Assembly (NCBI GenBank): GCA_026671195.1 | Contig: JAPOHD010000027.1 | Span: 310,001-374,000 of the forward strand | DNA from: Draconibacterium aestuarii | GTDB taxonomy: Bacteria > Bacteroidota > Bacteroidia > Bacteroidales > Prolixibacteraceae | Reading direction: 5' to 3' | Length of the DNA: 64,000 nucleotides | Shown here: positions 62,777 to 64,000 of the stretch, piece by piece | How positions within the stretch are numbered: position 1 is the stretch's first letter | Layout: each line of letters opens with the position of its first letter | Position numbers and translations under genes: made by a program | Notes under the pieces: model-generated | The model's input: the letters and a program-made list of their open reading frames with translations, nothing else | What the model was told of the DNA's origin: nothing | The model's database searches: none

Positions 62777-63763
62777 ATGAATAAAAAAACATTAACCACA
62801 ATAGTTGTACTGCTCGCTATTCTCGCTTTTATAGCGTACACGTTTATTGTTGTAACAAAACCGCAACCCGTAATTTTGCAGGGCGAAGTGGAGGCCAAAC
62901 AGTTTAGCATCGCCTCAAAAGTTCCGGGACGAATTCAGGAAGTAGCCGTAAACAAAGGACAAAAAGTAAAAAAAGGCGATTTTATTTTTTCGATCAGCAG
63001 CCCTGAAATTGATGCAAAACTGGCCGAGGCACATGCTGCACGTTCTGCTGCCAGTGCACAAAGCCGGAAAGCTCAAAACGGAGCCCAGGAAGAAGATATT
63101 GTTGCCGCTTACAGTGTATATGTAAAAGCTGAAGCAGCAGCACAGTTTGCCGAAAAATCATTTACACGTATTCAGAATTTATTCAACGAAGGTGTGGTGC
63201 CGGAGCAACAACGTGATGAGGTGGAAACAAAAATGAAGGCCGCCCGTGAGTCAGCCAATGCAGCAAAAGCCGTTTGGCAGAAAGCCGAAAAAGGAGCACG
63301 CGAGGAAGATAAGGCCACCGCAGCTGCTCTTGTAAAACGTGCCGACGCTGCCATCGATCAGGTGCAGGCCTACCTTGACGAAACCACCATTAATGCCATT
63401 GCCGATGGCGAAGTGTCGGGTGTAAATGTTGAGACAGGCGAGTTGGTGTCGACCGGGTTTCCTGTGGTAACAATTTTAAATCTCGACGATATTTGGGTAA
63501 CACTTTTCGTACGCGAAGATTATTTAAGTCATTTTAAAATGGGAAGTACTTTTAAAGCCATTTTACCCGGTTTGGAAAATAGATCGTACGACTTTAAGGT
63601 AAGTTCCATTAGTCCTGCCGGAAGTTTTGCCCGCTGGAATGCCACAAAAACCTCGGGTGAGTTTGATCTGAAATCGTTTGAAATTGAAGCCCGTCCGGTG
63701 ATCCATATCGAAGGCTTGCGTCCTGGAATGTCGGCAGTTGTAACCTTGCCCGAAAAGCAATAA
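62777..63763 (+). CDS. HlyD-family periplasmic adaptor, ABC-type efflux
   Basis: 328 residues from ATG 62777. One N-terminal membrane segment (about 7-27) is followed by a lipoyl half (VEAKQFSIASKVPGRIQEVAVNKGQKVKKGDFIF), an Ala-rich helical hairpin (about 75-200) typical of YbhG/HlyD adaptors, a second lipoyl half (INAIADGEVSGVNVETGELV) and a beta-barrel domain ending LRPGMSAVVTLPEKQ. It connects the ABC-2 permease encoded next with the TolC-like protein encoded before. Four bases separate it from the permease gene. Confidence 0.93.
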   Translation: MNKKTLTTIVVLLAILAFIAYTFIVVTKPQPVILQGEVEAKQFSIASKVPGRIQEVAVNKGQKVKKGDFIFSISSPEIDAKLAEAHAARSAASAQSRKAQNGAQEEDIVAAYSVYVKAEAAAQFAEKSFTRIQNLFNEGVVPEQQRDEVETKMKAARESANAAKAVWQKAEKGAREEDKATAAALVKRADAAIDQVQAYLDETTINAIADGEVSGVNVETGELVSTGFPVVTILNLDDIWVTLFVREDYLSHFKMGSTFKAILPGLENRSYDFKVSSISPAGSFARWNATKTSGEFDLKSFEIEARPVIHIEGLRPGMSAVVTLPEKQ

Positions 63764-63767
63764 TCCT

Positions 63768-64000
63768 ATGAAGGGAATGACGAATCATCCCATGTTTCTT
63801 GTTCTTTTACGGGAAATCGAACGGATTAAACTTAATCCTGCTTATCGTTTCCTGTTGTTTGGCGGACCACTGATCGGTATTCTGCTGCTGTTTTTTATTT
63901 TTCATCAGGGCACTACACAAAAATTACCAATTGCAGTGGTCGACCAAAGCAACTCGACGCTCTCGATAAAAATCAGCAACGCCTTAAATGCATCGGCCGA
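63768..64000 (+). CDS. ABC-2 type transporter permease, N-terminal part (partial)
   Basis: ATG 63768 opens a frame running off the right edge (77 codons visible). The N-terminus is a short cytoplasmic arm (FLVLLREIERIKLNP), then one membrane segment (about 25-45, with FLLFGGPLIGILLLFFIF) and the start of an extracytoplasmic domain (QKLPIAVVDQSNSTLSIKI), which is typical of YbhS/YbhR-like or YhhJ permeases of drug or lipid exporters. It continues the TetR-TolC-HlyD operon; the ATPase and second permease are expected beyond the window. Confidence 0.85.
   Translation, partial: MKGMTNHPMFLVLLREIERIKLNPAYRFLLFGGPLIGILLLFFIFHQGTTQKLPIAVVDQSNSTLSIKISNALNASA

Noticed and set aside
1-64000. CRISPR arrays, insertion sequences, integrases, rRNA and tRNA genes
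   Set aside because: No regularly spaced repeats, transposase or integrase motifs, or RNA gene signatures were seen by eye on either strand; a tRNAscan and repeat search would settle it.

Overview
The window looks like a chromosomal segment of a Bacteroidota bacterium. Family content suggests the Marinilabiliales/Prolixibacteraceae part of the phylum, but that placement is an inference. The evidence is phylum-specific families (DUF4252, DUF4270, DUF4296, LptC next to a FadL-like protein, LytS/LytTR pairs), moderate-to-low GC, near absence of Shine-Dalgarno sequences, and many -7 boxes of the Bacteroidota type TAnnTTTG. No rRNA, tRNA, CRISPR array, insertion sequence or prophage gene was found.

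Layout. 1-5.1 kb: end of a small membrane protein, a DUF4252 protein, a DUF4270 lipoprotein, a short glycogen-synthase-like protein, then panC-panD. 5.3-7.7 kb: a family 3 glycoside hydrolase. 8-13 kb: housekeeping genes on the plus strand (rfaE2, radA, DUF4296 lipoprotein, amidohydrolase, dusB, DUF1232 protein). 13.1-13.3 kb: a near-perfect sigma-54 promoter followed by a dyad-rich stretch ending in an intrinsic terminator, read here as a candidate small RNA gene. 13.8-17.3 kb: TauE/SafE permease, methyltransferase, an unknown beta-barrel protein and an FKBP. 17.3-24.3 kb: a six-gene minus-strand cluster (SCP2-like protein, class III aminotransferase, split transketolase N and C, second SCP2-like protein, aldehyde dehydrogenase) with a divergent Crp/Fnr-like regulator and a dyad operator between them. 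This is the best candidate for an undescribed pathway.

24.3-35.7 kb: a minus-strand envelope and cofactor block (nadB, nadC, coaX, FadL-like protein, TPR protein, lptC, CNNM/CorC protein, PpiD/SurA-like chaperone). 36-42 kb: a cupin gene and an RND efflux operon diverge around a perfect 44-bp palindrome. 42-44 kb: MazG-like pyrophosphohydrolase, sugar isomerase-like TIM barrel and a short-chain dehydrogenase. 44.6-47.7 kb: sulfatase and family 43 glycoside hydrolase. 48-56.4 kb: a family 2 glycosyltransferase, a second RND operon and an adjacent LytS/LytTR pair. 56.4-60.4 kb: a small protein, a patatin-like outer-membrane protein broken by a frameshift, and a second TIM-barrel isomerase. 60.6 kb to the end: a TetR-controlled ABC-type efflux operon (TetR, TolC, HlyD, start of an ABC-2 permease) with a perfect operator palindrome.

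Together the window carries CoA and NAD cofactor synthesis, envelope biogenesis, three separate efflux systems within 28 kb, some polysaccharide degradation, and one unexplained metabolic cluster. All functions are read from sequence alone; no search was run.
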